Source: Heliocidaris erythrogramma
Lineage: Eukaryota; Echinodermata; Echinoidea; Camarodonta; Echinometridae
Length of the DNA: 64,000 bases
Reading direction: 5' to 3'
NCBI GenBank assembly: GCA_025617745.1
Contig: CM046858.1
Location: 33,488,598 to 33,552,597, forward strand
Shown here: positions 21,735 through 34,324 of the stretch, one piece after another
Numbering within the stretch: position 1 is the first letter of the stretch
How the letters are laid out: each line of letters starts with the position of its first letter
The notes under the pieces: generated by a model
Databases searched by the model: none
Seen by the model: only the letters and a program-made list of their open reading frames with translations
Told to the model about the DNA's origin: nothing
Position numbers and translations under genes: made by a program

Positions 21735-22623
21735 TCTGAGGAAGGTTATACTTTCTGAGGAAACTCAAGGAGTTCCGTGTTGACAATAAGATCCTAGTTC
21801 TGTTCTACCAATCTCTTATACAGAGTATCTTGACATTCAACCTTTTGTGTATCTTTGGTAATCTCTCAAAACAAAATCAGAAAAAATTGGAAAGGCCCAG
21901 GAAAATTGCACAACGGTTGACTCAGTCAGATCTTCCCCCCATCAGTACTCTGTATGAGAAACGTACGTTACTCAAAATACATACAATAATGAATGACTCA
22001 TCACATCCATTATATCATCTTTTTGAATTTAACCGCTCAGGCATTCGCCTTCGCGTACCTAAGTGTAACCGCTGTCGCTTCAGACAATCCTTTGTACCGA
22101 ATGCAATTCACATGTATAATGTTCAAGTTAGACGCTGACACATTTGCCCTGTCTCTCAGTGATTTAACCCTTATTGATAATAGTGACAATGATGATGATG
22201 ATGATGATTAGTTGATAGCTGTGATAATGATATAATTAAAATAATAACAAACAAAAAAAATAATAATAATAATTATAACAATGTTGATAATAACTCATAA
22301 ATGTGTCTTGTCACTGTATGAGCTCAACTCATACTTCAAATTTCATATTTTATAATCCGTCCTCGTGCTCCGGCCATTCTTGACTCTTGCCTCTTCCCTT
22401 TCCCGTATGCCACGCACAACAAAGCCGGTCTATTTTAGATGTATTCATCATTATTATATATTGTTTTTAATGCATGTATTGCTTTGTATATGTCATAAGT
22501 GTGCATTTATTACATTGTAACTCTTTGTAATACTTTGTTCATGTACTGCCAGTGGAGGGCATATTTCTATGTTTTTTTAAATATGGATCAATAAAAAGAA
22601 TCTGAATCTGAATCTGAATCTGA
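21735..22623 (+). pseudogene. 5'-truncated non-LTR retrotransposon tail (Rex1/CR1-type)
   Basis: In-frame C-terminal sequence of a LINE reverse-transcriptase protein (LRKLKEFRVDNKILVLFYQSL, FGNLSKQNQKKLE, then RVPKCNRCRFRQSFVPNAI) runs from about 21750 to 22138. A 3' UTR follows, ending in a (TCTGAA)n tail at about 22595-22623. LINEs of the CR1 group often end in short tandem repeats rather than poly-A. The 5' edge has a small duplication of TATACTTTCTGAGGAA (21729 and 21749). A (GAT)n microsatellite lies at 22190-22208. Clade is provisional. Confidence 0.75.
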
Positions 22624-22985
22624 AATTCAAACACAGTTTTTCTGCAATCTGAAAGCAAGGGCTTTAAAATGGCATTAAAGTAGCAAAACTTGAACAGCGC
22701 CACCTTACAGTAAGTGCTAAATTGAGATTATAATTTGAAAATTAATTGCATTTTATTTTGAATTTTGACAATCAGCTGTTGGGAATATAGGCACGTTTTA
22801 TATTTTAAACTATTATTTTTGACATTGCACATGTGGAAAATTGCTTACAGATACATTCTAAGCTTCGATTTACAAAGTAAAATTGGGCATGATGGGAAAA
22901 TTAGAGGCACAGACACTTTTCAAATCCTGTTGAAAGATGGCGCTATTAGGAGCTTCAATTTACTGTCATATTCAAATATCAAGCC
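22624..22985. other. No recognised feature
   Basis: AT-rich sequence beyond the LINE tail. Confidence 0.4.
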
Positions 22986-23213
22986 CTAAATATTTTATTT
23001 TATTTTATTTTATTTTTTACTTTTTTATTTTTTTCATATTTTAATTTTTTGGTTATTTTTTATTCATTTATTTTTATTTACTTATTTTTTAAATTTTTTG
23101 TTTGATTTTTTTTAATTTATTTATTTATTCATTTTATTGATTTATTATTTTTTTCTATTATTATTTTTTTACATTTTTTTATTTATTAATTTTTTTCTTG
23201 GGAGGGGGGGGGG
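22986..23213. repeat. T-rich low-complexity tract
   Basis: About 220 bp of (TTTTA)n and related T-rich sequence, followed by a G-run. This may be the tail of a G-run dispersed repeat. Confidence 0.8.
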
Positions 23214-23497
23214 TATTCAATGTATCATTCTCTATTTCTCCCCGGGTAATGGACTGGATATTATAAGGTTGTATGATCCATTTGTAAAAAGGAACTTTAT
23301 GTTTTGAATTGACCTTAGGTGATCTATCAGCAAGCCTAGGTCTCTTTTACCGTTTATGTCTACTCTTGAGAACTATTTGTTCCAAACTGACATCATCGCA
23401 AAAATTATAAACACAGTCAGGTATAATAATGGAATGGTAACTGTTCTTGATTGGAACCCGACGTTGAATTTGTGAGATACATTTAAGATCAAGCATC

Positions 23498-23597
23498 ATG
23501 AGCCCCCGGCAAAGGCGGAAAGCCTATGCCGGGGGCTCATCATCATCATCGTCATCATCGTCAACATCATCACCATCATCGTCATCATTATCGTCAT
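23498..23597. repeat. Strong GC hairpin followed by (ATC)n microsatellite
   Basis: ATGAGCCCCCGGCA (23498-23511) and its perfect complement (23527-23540) enclose a loop that itself can pair (AGGC with GCCT). The predicted stem is 14 plus 4 bp, very GC-rich against AT-rich surroundings. (ATC/GTC)n follows to 23597. Confidence 0.85.
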
Positions 23598-24384
23598 TTT
23601 ATGTCTTTTACTATTTTTTCCAAAGGGCACATCAATAAGTCATTAATAACAAGATCATTATTTTGACACAAATTACACCTAAAGAAAATTACATTAATCA
23701 GAACTGAATTATGTAAATCTGAAGTGAATAAGATATTTTGTTTTGAGTTATTGAACGTAGAAGTTTTTTTCTTAATGTGTTTAAATTCAGACTGTTGGGG
23801 GGGGGGGGCAAAGCTTTGACGAAGGGCACTTTCATGTTCTTCTTCCAGGTGGTCTGCACCCCCTTCCCGATGGGAAATTTTGTCAGTCTTTATCATTGTT
23901 CTGCACGGCCATACCTTCCTTCAGACAAAATTTGTCCCGTGGGCTCTAACAATAGGCATATCACTGTGCATGCTTCCTACGCCTGCCGCACAGTGCAGCA
24001 CACGCAACGTAAACACTGATTTTGACACTTGGTTGAGCTGCATCACTTTGAAAAAAACCCTTGTAGAAAATGGAATAGTCTCAAGTGTTTCATTCATCAA
24101 AATAGACTAATATTAGCATATAAGGTAGCCAAAATTACCCCTGACCTGTTGGCAGTTCAGAAATTTCAATAGCTTCTTCAGAAGAAGAGTTATGATAGCT
24201 AGAATGGATTTCAAGAAACTATGCTTGGCTCCGCTTTTAATTTTGAACATGCACTTGTAGCTGAAAGTCTGTAGTTTCTTGTTATCTAATTTTTTATACA
24301 ATGAGTGAAACACTTGATGAAACTCGCTAAAACATTTGAACAGCAACACGGACTTGACTGAATTTGTGTCCCTTCAATGAGAAG
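23598..24384. other. No supported gene
   Basis: One G-run at 23799-23808. No exon with good borders was identified. Confidence 0.35.
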
Positions 24385-24472
24385 ATGGCTCACCACACGT
24401 CAAGACTACACGATCTGTGTGGATGGACGGCACAAGAAATCGACCTCCTTATCACAAACAGAGAATGTCCCG
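24385..24472 (+). CDS. Candidate first coding exon, unrecognised product
   Basis: ATG in the context GAGAAGATGGC opens 29 codons (MAHHTSRLHDLCGWTAQEID and on) to a clean donor CCCG|GTAAGT in phase 1. There is no domain call. It may belong with 20327-21072 or to another gene; only the start context and donor support it. Confidence 0.3.
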
Positions 24473-25435
24473 GTAAGTTTGATGAACTTTTGCTAATCTA
24501 TACTCTTGTATAAACAAAATTATGTATAAATGTTTGCAGTATAACACGAAAATTTCTTTAAAATTGCGGATAAAGGTAGAGTTTCAAAATTTGGGGAGTA
24601 AGAGCTGTGATAATCACATTAAAAGTAAATATTTGGATACAACTTGGGAGACTTAATGACCATACCAGATTTCAGCCATGTGCTATTCAGAAGTGGCGAT
24701 ATTCATTTTATGCATATTTAATTAGCTGACTTAGTCATTTTTTGCCAATTTACTAAGTTGCTGGTGTAAATTTTGAACAAAACAGCATTTTCATGGATCT
24801 ATTGTACAAATCTGAGATTAGTGACATACTTACTGTTATAAAAATTTTTTAAACCAATGAGAGGTGTCTTGATTCTGTAATTTGCAGTTGTTTTAAGTGA
24901 GTAATTTGGATTTTGTGGGTGTGCAAAATTTTGAAAAAAACACATTTTTGGCCAAAAATGGAAATTTGTGGCAGGTTTTCGGGATTATTTCCGGAACTTT
25001 CCAGAATCATATCTCGAGAACCGTTCATCCAATCTTGATGATATTTTGGCTAAATTTCATATTTTGTCGCACCCCAAATTAGTTCAGATTTTAGTGTGCT
25101 ATACCTACTAACAGTCAGGTTCACTATGTATTTTTGTTCAAAATATTTGGAGATTAGCAAAAAATTACATGGGCCAGGGCTAAACCAAAGTGCGCCAAAA
25201 GTCATTTTGGACATTTTTTTTTAAATAATTTTTTGTCATGCCCTGTTGAAAGACAATGCTTTGAAGTATTAAGGGTGTATATTTCCTACTTCAAGCCGCA
25301 ACATTCAGCATATTGCAAGTTTCAGTGCAAATTGTGACCAATTTAATAAATAACTTATTTCAACTTATAGTTTTTAAGTTATCAATCCATAATTGCTCCC
25401 ACATATTCCTGATAGTTCATTTCACTGTATGAATG
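24473..25435. other. AT-rich sequence without recognised features
   Basis: No second exon for the candidate at 24385 was convincing. GCACACCCC-type repeat ends are absent. Confidence 0.4.
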
Positions 25436-28287
25436 GGATACAAATCAATGATATCCACAACTCATCTAATATCCTCTCTTTTATCTTATTTGCAGATGAC
25501 TCGAATGTGCTCCTCTTCCATCCAAATCCTGATATTTTGATTAATACCCTAAATATTGAATTAGAAAAATTGTTACAATGCATAAGAGCCAATAAGTTGT
25601 CAGTAAATTTACAAAAAACAAAAGGTATGCTCTTTAGCAATTCTATAGACAACTTACCACATAATATTAAACTAGATAGTACTGATATTGAAGTCGTCTC
25701 TTGAAAGAAAATTTTAGGTCTGATAATAGACGATAGACTCTCATGGAAAGTACACATTGATACAATTTGTCGAACAATTTCCCGTAATATAGGAACTATA
25801 AAATGTAGTGGCTTGTCCGACTACAGTAAAATTCTCTAATTGCTTAAGTTCAAACTCGCTGAATGAAAAGTCATTAAACAACAGCTTTAACTTCTATGAT
25901 CTCTTTATTCCTTTCTTCTACAGTACTAAAGGTGACCAGAGATCAATGACTAGACACCAAAGTCCATCAGTCAGCACCCATGGGTTGGCACCCATATAGA
26001 TCAGCGGTTCGCTGAACAAACAAATAAACATAAATACAGTGTTAATATTCATCTGCCAACAATAACATGAATCAAACATGAGTGAATACCTAGTTGATAA
26101 CTTCAATCTATGCACACAGAGAATTAGTGTCAACTATACTACTGTGAGTGTATATACAAATATTACATGAAATACCTTTATTATCGTTCATTATTTGTGG
26201 ATTAATTGTTAATTCACAAACGACTGTTATTTAATCACCAATTTAATATAAAGTGACTGTATAGATTATTAGAATAAGCCTTTGAATATATCTTATATCA
26301 ACTTATTAACATATTGTGCTTGTAATTATTGTTTAGAACATCATTCTATAATAATGTCTTGTGGTGAAATAAATCGCATAATTAATTATAATACTGACAT
26401 GAACATACATATATGTACACGCTAACGCAAATTATCACAAACTATTAAGAATTAGAACCTGACTAAATCGTCATCAACCATGATAGTGAATCGATACATG
26501 ATTCCTAAATTAATTCAAACAACAACACTCAAATGTGAATAAAACATAACTATACATCTTAACTTTATAATAACCTACTATTAATGATCTCGCGTGCCTA
26601 CATGTATGAATGTGCAGAGATCATCATATCGCTGATATGTTATTCAGCCATTCACAGAATATATAACGAGAATGGCCCTTATATCTCACTCTCAGATAAA
26701 GAATATCCAAGATAATATTTCTTATTGAAATCAATTAATAATAAGTTCTTCTGAATATAAAGCATAAAGTAATATAGAATATATCGAGTATATCTCCTTG
26801 TAGCATATCAATAAATCTAACTTCACACGAATCACTGTCTATTACTGTAGTTTGGGTGGTATACAAAACTATAATGTACATGTACTGTATATTTATGCAA
26901 TGCCACGCTTGATAGAGAGCAAAGTGCCAAATTCCATCACTCTACTTTGAGCTTTAAATATACAGATATGAATGAGTCACAGAACCAAGTAGTATGGTAT
27001 AAGTAACATCACATATATAAACTTTGATAATAATGCAATTTTAACTTACCAACAGTTTGCAATCCTGGGGAATTATCACAATGTACAGGTCGGAATACTA
27101 TTCCTTGACTGCTTTCTTCTCAATATACTGCAACTTTGAATATTCTCTTTGGTCTACTCTTTGGGTCATGCTTCATCCCTACGACTCATACCCCCCACTA
27201 ATAAGCTTCTTGGTAAACAAGGAGCGCAGGACACATAACCATGTGTTGCATAACCTTGTATATGCTTCCAGCTGTAGCTTGCCTCTGCATACAGAGGGCA
27301 TTAACAAACCTAGTCTTGCCGCTACAAATAAGGTTAATTTTTTTTCTGCCAACTTCTTCCCTGCTAATGCTGTACTCGACATTAATTGTACCATATCTAA
27401 ATTATGGCATTATTGTTTGGGGAAATATACACAATTCTTATCTTCATAGAATATTACTTCTACAAAAGAAAGCCATGCGTGTTATTTGTAACACTTCATG
27501 GAGATCCCATACTGATGTCTTGTTTATAGAAAATAAAATCTTGAAGATAACTGATTTATATCGCTATAACCTCGATAAGTTTATGTACCAGTAGTATAAT
27601 AATGCTCTACACTCAATCTTCAATATAATATTCAATAAAACAAAACTATAAATCAATACCCCACACGACAATTTGACGAATTTCATCTGTAATTAACTAG
27701 AACAATACTCTCTAATTCCATATTTACTTTCACAGGCCCCGAAGCTCTGGACCATTCTTGATAATAGCATCAAGAATGCCCCTAGTTTAAACTCTTTTGA
27801 ATTTAAATTGAAAACATTTATCCTGAGTAATTGTTCTCAAACGTCGGCTCTTTAAAACTCATCACCCCTCAACCTTCTATTTATTTCACTAAGCATTGTA
27901 CACGATTACGTTCCTATTCATTTTATGATACCACCCGTATTCTGGTCGGTCTGTGTTTTGTTGTGTGTGTGTCTATAGGCAATAGTCCTACCCTCTCTCT
28001 CCCTGTCTTCCTTCCTTTTCTGTCCCTTTCACTCCTCTTATGTTTTGTTTATCCGGTTTATGTACAAATACGTTCCCTTTTCAACGATACACTATTTTTG
28101 CAATTATAAGTTATAGGGGGCTGCATCTACAAGCCCAGCTTTTTAGCAGTCCCCTCCGCGTCCAACCTAGTTTGTTTTTTTCTATGTCCATTGTACACTG
28201 TAACCAATAATTGTTTCATTGATTTGCTATGTACGATGTAAACCTATGCATTTTATTTTGTTGGAAGTGAAAATAAATGAAATCAAA
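25436..28287 (+). pseudogene. LINE (L2/CR1-like) interrupted by a solo LTR
   Basis: The left part (25436-25803) encodes the reverse-transcriptase palm and following region: ILSFILFADDSNVLLFHP (the YADD-type motif as FADD) and NKLSVNLQKTKGMLFSN, with a TGA at about 25702. The right part (27327-28287) resumes in the same protein: IRLIFFLPTSSLLMLYSTLI, PYLNYGIIVWGNIHNSYLHRI, then LWTILDNSIKNAPSLNSF. The 3' UTR from 28112 to 28287 is repeated in reverse at 61043-61252, both ending in (AAATG)n-type tails. Rejoining at ACT-ATA-AGG restores the frame, so the 1.5 kb between is a later insertion. The 5' end is truncated. Confidence 0.85.
25804..27326 (-). mobile_element. Probable solo LTR (1.52 kb) inserted in the LINE
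   Basis: The insertion begins TGTAGTGGC and ends GCCGCTACA, a 9-bp inverted terminus of TG...CA type with one mismatch. A 4-bp ATAA duplication is possible at the junctions. Read on the minus strand it has a possible GTAAGT donor near 27050 (GTTGGTAAGTTA) and a GGAATAAAG polyadenylation-like signal near its end (25908), the layout also seen in the LTR element at 29993-34324. No coding capacity. The alternative is another TGT...ACA element. Confidence 0.6.
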
Positions 28288-29676
28288 TGAAAAATGGAAA
28301 GAATTAAACGCAATCTTCGTGAGTATAATAGGGTAATTATTCTAGAAAATAGGCTGATCGTGTTTTTTTAAAATCCATATGAAACGTTTAGATTTCCACG
28401 AATCATGAATTCAAGTTTATTTCCGCCATTTTCCCTGATGTCACAGCTTTAAGCTGATACCAGATTTGGCTGCCACCGTCTGCCCATTTTTATGTTAGAG
28501 CCGATTTTCCTTGACACATTACCCGGAAAATATGTTTATTTTGGGCCGCGCTGCAGCAGCTGCTGCAGCCGCTGAAGGATTCTCTGTCATCATACGCCGC
28601 TGCATGGGGACGCGCATGCCTTTTTTTTTTACATGGCAAGGTCCCATAATAAATTATAGGGCTTTGAAAGCATAATTTGTATCATAATTTGTCCAACACC
28701 AAACCCTAGCTCTCAAAATGGGGGGCGCGCATGACTGTTTTTTTACACGGCAAGTTCCCATTTTTTTTATTAACACTGATAGGAAGTAAACAAGATAATT
28801 AATATAGGGCTTTGGAGAAAGCATAATTTGTCCAACACCAAAACCTAGCTGTCAAAATGTTCTTTTTTCTACAGACCCAACATTCTGAGTAATTCGCAAT
28901 GGCTTCAGTGAATATTTCAAGGCGAAGGCTTTTCGAAATAATCCACTCTTCTGACAGTATAGACAATAATATTAGGGCAAAAGTACTTAAAATATACATG
29001 GACTTTATCAGTTAGTATTATGACTTTGATAACTCGATTTTTCATAGGGTTGTGTATTATGTGCGACCCTCTCTGAGTTTGCTCGTCGTGTTATGACGTC
29101 ATAGAATCACTCCGTATAGTGGTCATTGATGAGCGAGCTTTGCTCAAGCAGATAATGATATCGATGTAATCCTAAAGAAAAACGACAGCGTTAATGTACG
29201 AATTAAAAGATCATTCAACATCCCCCAAATTGATTTGCTGTTGTCATTTTCAATATATAGCTGTAACTATAATATGCACAAACCAGGGACATCAGAGTTA
29301 GAAAATAGTCTGAATTTTTTTGCACGCTCGCTTCGCTAGCTTGCACATGGATCATTAGACCATTAGACACACAACTGCTAATTATAGGGAAGCTAAAACA
29401 ATGTCCAGAATCATAATAAAAAAGGAAGAAGATGATACTTGTGTGATCCCTGCAAAAAGAATTAGCCTAAGATCCCCCCTTTTTTTGTTTTATATTATAT
29501 CACAAACCAGATTATCTTTTGTTTTACAACTCCCCACTTTGATTAAGCATAATATTACCCTCCCCTGATTTACCAAGAGGAGACCATTATTACCCCTACC
29601 CAAAGAATGGTAAAGTCCTGGAAGAGAGAATAGGAGAAAGCAAGCTCGGTAGTGATACCTTTGTGTGAGATGAACC
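28288..29676. repeat. Non-coding; internal ~150-bp imperfect duplication at 28600-28860
   Basis: Two copies of GGGGCGCGCATG, T-run, ACATGGCAAG, ATAGGGCTTTG, CATAATTTGTCCAACACCAAA, CCTAGCT.TCAAAATG lie at about 28600-28720 and 28722-28860. Just before them is a CTGCAGCAGCTGCTGCAG palindrome (28551-28568). A CGCTCGCTTCGCTAGC motif lies at 29326. No exon recognised. Confidence 0.6.
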
Positions 29677-29743
29677 ATTCCACACTAAGTTATTACCATC
29701 ACAACACACCACTGATTGTTTCTCTCGTCATTTCATCTTTCAG
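29677..29743 (+). repeat. 67-bp perfect direct repeat, copy 1, followed by a splice donor
   Basis: Identical to 35671-35737. Here it ends ATCTTTCAG followed directly by GTAAGG, a consensus donor; the identity stops exactly at that junction. Meaning unresolved (see findings). Confidence 0.85.
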
Positions 29744-29992
29744 GTAAGGACAATCATTCAATTTCATTGTTTTATTTATTTGTTATGTTTTAATAGTAAT
29801 GCTTACTGGATCATTATCATTGTTATAATGTTTGGACAAGTCTATTGGATAAAAGAAGCATTCTAGGGACTATTCCAAGTTTGATAGATAGTTGAAGTGT
29901 GTATAAAACCATATCAAGTTTATTTCCTGATAATTGACATGTTGGGTCTCATACAATCTTGGGAAAGTCTTATCCATTATGACAGTGATCAT

Positions 29993-31356
29993 TGTAACAC
30001 TAGGAAACCTGATGTCGAAAAGATGACACTTCACACTGTTCCTTGTGTTGAGGTTCTTTTATTCTCATGTGCATTAAGAAAAAGCCTGAATAATATAAAC
30101 AATTTAAACAGTTAAATAGGACTTATATAATACTCAAATGAAAGATTTAAGTAGTGAATTATGCCTCATTTTGTAAAATACAAATAATGACTATCAACAT
30201 ACATTTGTTTGTGACTCTAAGATACGCATTTCAACAATATGACGTCAAGTAGACTCATGATAATAAGTGATAAACATGCTGTTTAGGTCCCCTTCATTAA
30301 CATTTAATCGATATTGCATAAAATGTATCCAATCACCCTCATAATTCATCCATCGTTATGGATAACTATCCCAATAAATATATAAATCAAATATCAAATG
30401 TGTTTTATCCAACAATTTACCACGATTTTAACTATAATGAACCTGTGGTTTATATGAGAACCACTCACCCTGGCAATCTGGCCTAGAGGACCATTCTCCT
30501 CTCAAACCCGCTTCTTACATGTTGATGCTGCTCGTCACCAATAACCTAAAGGAACAATCAATTATGTAGCATTGTGAATTCTTACTCTAAAATCTAGAAC
30601 TGAACACTGTACTACAACTGGACTTCACATTAACCCAAACTGTTAAGCGTAAACTCCCAAAATATAAGTATTTCAAGTACCTCACGCATTATAAGAATAC
30701 ATCTCTTAGAACTACAAGTAGGACAACAGATAATACTGTATAAAATACATACATGGAATAACATCCATATTCTCCACAAAGCATGAGTCAAATTATTGAA
30801 TTAAGTCATAAGACTACACTCAAAGATTTCCCACTTTAACAAATAACATGCCCCCTTGGTGAGAAACATTATTTTAACAACCAATTATTTCTTACAAATA
30901 ATACCAATATTATCAACTAACACCAGACTACATAAGCACATTATTAATGAAATACAGTAGGTAACATAACTGACAAAACACAAAATCTTCTTACCTAACG
31001 TAAACCCAAAGTCGGATGAGCTCTGTCTCTCTCTCTCTCTCTCTCTGCCTGCCCCAACAGGGGTGCAGTGCAAGAGTGAAACAAGCTGTATTACTTCTAC
31101 CCTTTTTATACACACTGACTGAAAGTTGGCGACCCTGACCAGCAACTGACCGAATGTCATAAAACTTTCTCCTTGCTGTGGAATGTGGTTGTTTTGACTC
31201 CAATGACCAGAATGTATCAGATTACTTGGAAAGATTGTGAATCACATTTCTCCAGAACCATAAACTTACTGTGGTTATCTACAGGTTTCTAACAATCATA
31301 GATAAGTATGAAATGGACTTTTCTATCAAATTACAGTATAAATTTGGTCTGTTACA
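29993..31356 (-). repeat. LTR (3' LTR on the minus strand)
   Basis: On the minus strand it begins TGTAACAGACC at 31356 and ends GTTACA at 29993. It contains (CT)n at 31023-31047, a TATAAAAAGGG box near 31101-31111 and an AATAAA at 30063-30058. Confidence 0.92.
30058..30063 (-). terminator. Polyadenylation signal AATAAA in the 3' LTR
   Basis: GAGAATAAAAGAACC on the minus strand, 65 nt from the LTR end, where an R/U5 polyadenylation signal is expected. Confidence 0.6.
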
Positions 31357-31369
31357 CACTCCCCTGCTT
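31357..31369 (-). promoter_or_regulatory. Polypurine tract of the LTR element
   Basis: AAGCAGGGGAGTG directly upstream of the 3' LTR start on the minus strand; the plus-strand DNA priming site in LTR retrotransposons. Confidence 0.7.
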
Positions 31370-32927
31370 AATTGAGTGGCGTCCCGACACTCAGTCTACA
31401 AAAATTAAGTACACTAAATTTCCTTTATATCCCGTCACCATCACGGCTGTTTTAGATTTTATAACCCTATACTGCCTTGCCAATATGCAAACTAATATTA
31501 AGTGTGCGATTATTAAAAATTATATTGCATAACACAGAACATGAAAATTCATCATAACACAATTGGCCAACCCGCACCACTAATACGAACTTTCAGGTCT
31601 CATGACAAGGATCACAGAAAACATATCTAGTGCATAACTCAACTGTTTCAGTCCTTTCCTACACTTCTTACTATGCAATACTAGTCTCATGACGAGGCTA
31701 CTAGCATTGACATCAGCCTAAGTGCTAACCGACTGATCCTAACAGTTCTAGAGTCTCTACTGCCAAACCTTGGTTATCGACATAAATATTCATATCGCAG
31801 GCGTCTATCACAAACCAGATGATACACCCTATAAACCTATATACCCAGTATAATTTTTTGCAAAACTTAATACTTTCAGAAAATACCTATCAGGAAAACG
31901 AACCTGTGCTTCGTTATGATCATGGATATCCCTATCACCATTGCAATACACAAAGAAATTCTTGTAACCTATGGCTAAAACTCAACGCTACCCATGTGCC
32001 CTTTCCGGCCTCCTCACGAGGTTAACAGAAAAACAAAGGTACGGAGAAACCCTTTACTGTTCCTACTAGTCAGCCCGTATTTCTCTCATGCAATTCCGGT
32101 CTCATGTCGAGGTTTTCGGAATTAACAATAAATACTTCAGCTCGACTAATTCTAACAGTAATTCCAGCCAATTCCCAATCACATTAGAAATATCAATATG
32201 AAACAATGCAATACGATATCCATATCAAACTATAACGCGCACTCAGTTACCGCAAAAAAAATTGCTGACCGAAAACTTAAATAAAACATTATGGACATAG
32301 GCTCCCCTGCTTTTTCAAAAGCAGTCTCTAAAACCAACAAGATGTGCGTACCTAAATCAGCAACATTACTAATAATTTCAAATAAATTTACCCTTTATTG
32401 GACTCTAAATTCCAAATATCCCAAAATTTCAAAGCAAGGAATATTCCAACTATTCATTACTGACAAAGCCATCAAAGCTAGAGCTGCATCCATGCTCTAA
32501 TCATACTGTAATCCCTCCTATCAATATATAAAATATCGGTGTCTCTGGATTCCAACACCATGTGGCTCCACCCAACCGACCAAAGTTACATACAATAGAG
32601 GTTTGGACTGTTCCAAAAACACAGCATTACTATGATACTTCGCACAACATTTGAATAGCAATATTCCTCTGACGGACATGATCTAACCCAAATACACTAA
32701 AATTATGTCCTCACAAATAACTCCTACAGAGACCTAGAAACAAATACAATTGGAGCCTCCAATCAAAATATCAAAACCGACCTAGCTACAGCATTCAAAA
32801 ACATACGGCATACATCATAAACTACGGTCATATTTACAAAAGTTCGATGTCCAAGATCAAAGTTGACGGAATCTTCGATCCGCTGAAGAAGCTGCACAGA
32901 AGGCCAGGGCTTTGCAGTGATGAAAAT

Positions 32928-32943
32928 CCTGTCCGTGACGCCA
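32928..32943 (-). promoter_or_regulatory. Primer-binding site of the LTR element
   Basis: TGGCGTCACGGACAGG three nucleotides inside the 5' LTR. TGG start and position fit tRNA-primed minus-strand synthesis; the tRNA was not identified. Confidence 0.7.
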
Positions 32944-32946
32944 TGT

Positions 32947-34324
32947 TGTAACACTCGGAAACCTGATGTCGAAAAGATGACACTTCACCCCGTTCCTTGT
33001 GTTGAGGTTCTTTTATTCTCATGTGCATTAAGAAAAAGCCTGAATAATATAAACAATTTAAACAGTTAAATAGGACTTATATAATACTCAAATGAAAGAT
33101 TTAAGTAGTGAATTATGCCTCATTTTGTAAAATACAAATAATGACTATCAACATACATTTGTTTGTGACTCTAGTATAAGATACGCATTTCAACAATATG
33201 ACGTCAAGTAGACTCATGATAATAAGTGATAAACATGCTGTTTAGGTCCCCTTCATTAACATTTAATCGATATTGCATAAAATGTATCCAATCACCCTCA
33301 TAATTCATCCATCGTTATGGATAACTATCCCAATAAATATATAAATCAAATATCAAATGTGTTTTATCCAACAATTTACCACGATTTTAACTATAATGAA
33401 CCTGTGGTTTATATGAGAACCACTCACCCTGGCAATCTGGCCTAGAGGACCATTCTCCTCTCAAACCCGCTTCTTACATGTTGATGCTGCTCGTCACCAA
33501 TAATCTAAAGGAACAATCAATTATGTAGCATTGTGAATTCTTACTCTAAAATCTAGAACTGAACACTGTACTACAACTGGACTTCACATTAACCCAAACT
33601 GTTAAGCGTAATTAAACTCCCAAAATATAAGTATTTCAAATACCTCACGCATTATAAGAATACATCTCTTAGAACTACAAGTAGGACAACAGATAATACT
33701 GTATAAAATACATACATGGAATAACATCCATACTCTCCACAAAGCATGAGTCAAATTATTGAATTAAGTCATAAGACTACACTCAAAGATTTCCCACTTT
33801 AACAAATAACATGCCCCCTTGGTGAGAAACATTATTTTAACAACCAATTATTTCTTACAAATAATACCAATATTATCAACTAACACCAGACTACATAAGC
33901 ACATTATTAATGAAATACAGTAGGTAACATAACTGACAAAACACAAAATCTTCTTACCTAACGTAAACCCAAAGTCGGATGAGATGAGCTCTGTCTCTCT
34001 CTCTCTCTCTCTCTGCCTGCCCCAACAGGGGTGCAGTGCAAGAGTGAAACAAGCTGTATTACTTCTACCCTTTTTATACACACTGACTGAAAGTTGGCGA
34101 CCCTGACCAGCAACTGACCGAATGTCATAAAACTTTCTCCTTGCTGTGGAATGTGGTTGTTTTGACTCCAATGACCAGAATGTATTAGATTACTTGGAAA
34201 GATTGTGAATCACATTTCTCCAGAACCATAAACTTACTGTGGTTATCTACAGGTTTCTAACAATCATAGATAAGTATGAAATGGACTTTTCTATCAAATT
34301 ACAGTATAAATTTGGTCTGTTACA
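32947..34324 (-). repeat. LTR (5' LTR on the minus strand)
   Basis: The 1378-bp partner of 29993-31356. Differences include an extra GATGA before the CT microsatellite, an added TAATTA-type indel near 33610 and an AGTAT insertion near 33173. Confidence 0.92.
34070..34080 (-). promoter_or_regulatory. TATA box of the 5' LTR promoter
   Basis: GTGTATAAAAAGGG on the minus strand about 250 nt into the LTR. A GTTAGGTAAGAAG donor-like site lies ~125 nt downstream. Confidence 0.6.

Larger units (their letters stand above)
29993..34324 (-). mobile_element. Non-autonomous LTR retrotransposon (Gypsy-like, gene-less)
   Basis: Two near-identical direct repeats flank a 1590-bp interior. The orientation is minus, shown by three landmarks: a primer-binding-like TGGCGTCACGGACAGG just inside the right-hand LTR (32943-32928), a purine tract AAGCAGGGGAGTG abutting the left-hand LTR (31369-31357), and TATA and AATAAA signals placed correctly in the LTRs. 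The interior has no gag or pol frame, so it must depend on a relative's proteins (a LARD-type derivative). The interior contains repeated CTCATGACGAGG-like motifs (31604, 31686, 32013, 32100). I could not find a target-site duplication. About seven substitutions plus three small indels separate the LTRs, so the insertion is young. Confidence 0.9.

Noticed and set aside
30885-34171. Reading frames of 91-107 codons inside the LTRs
   Set aside because: They span the CT microsatellite and TATA region; non-coding LTR sequence duplicated in both copies.
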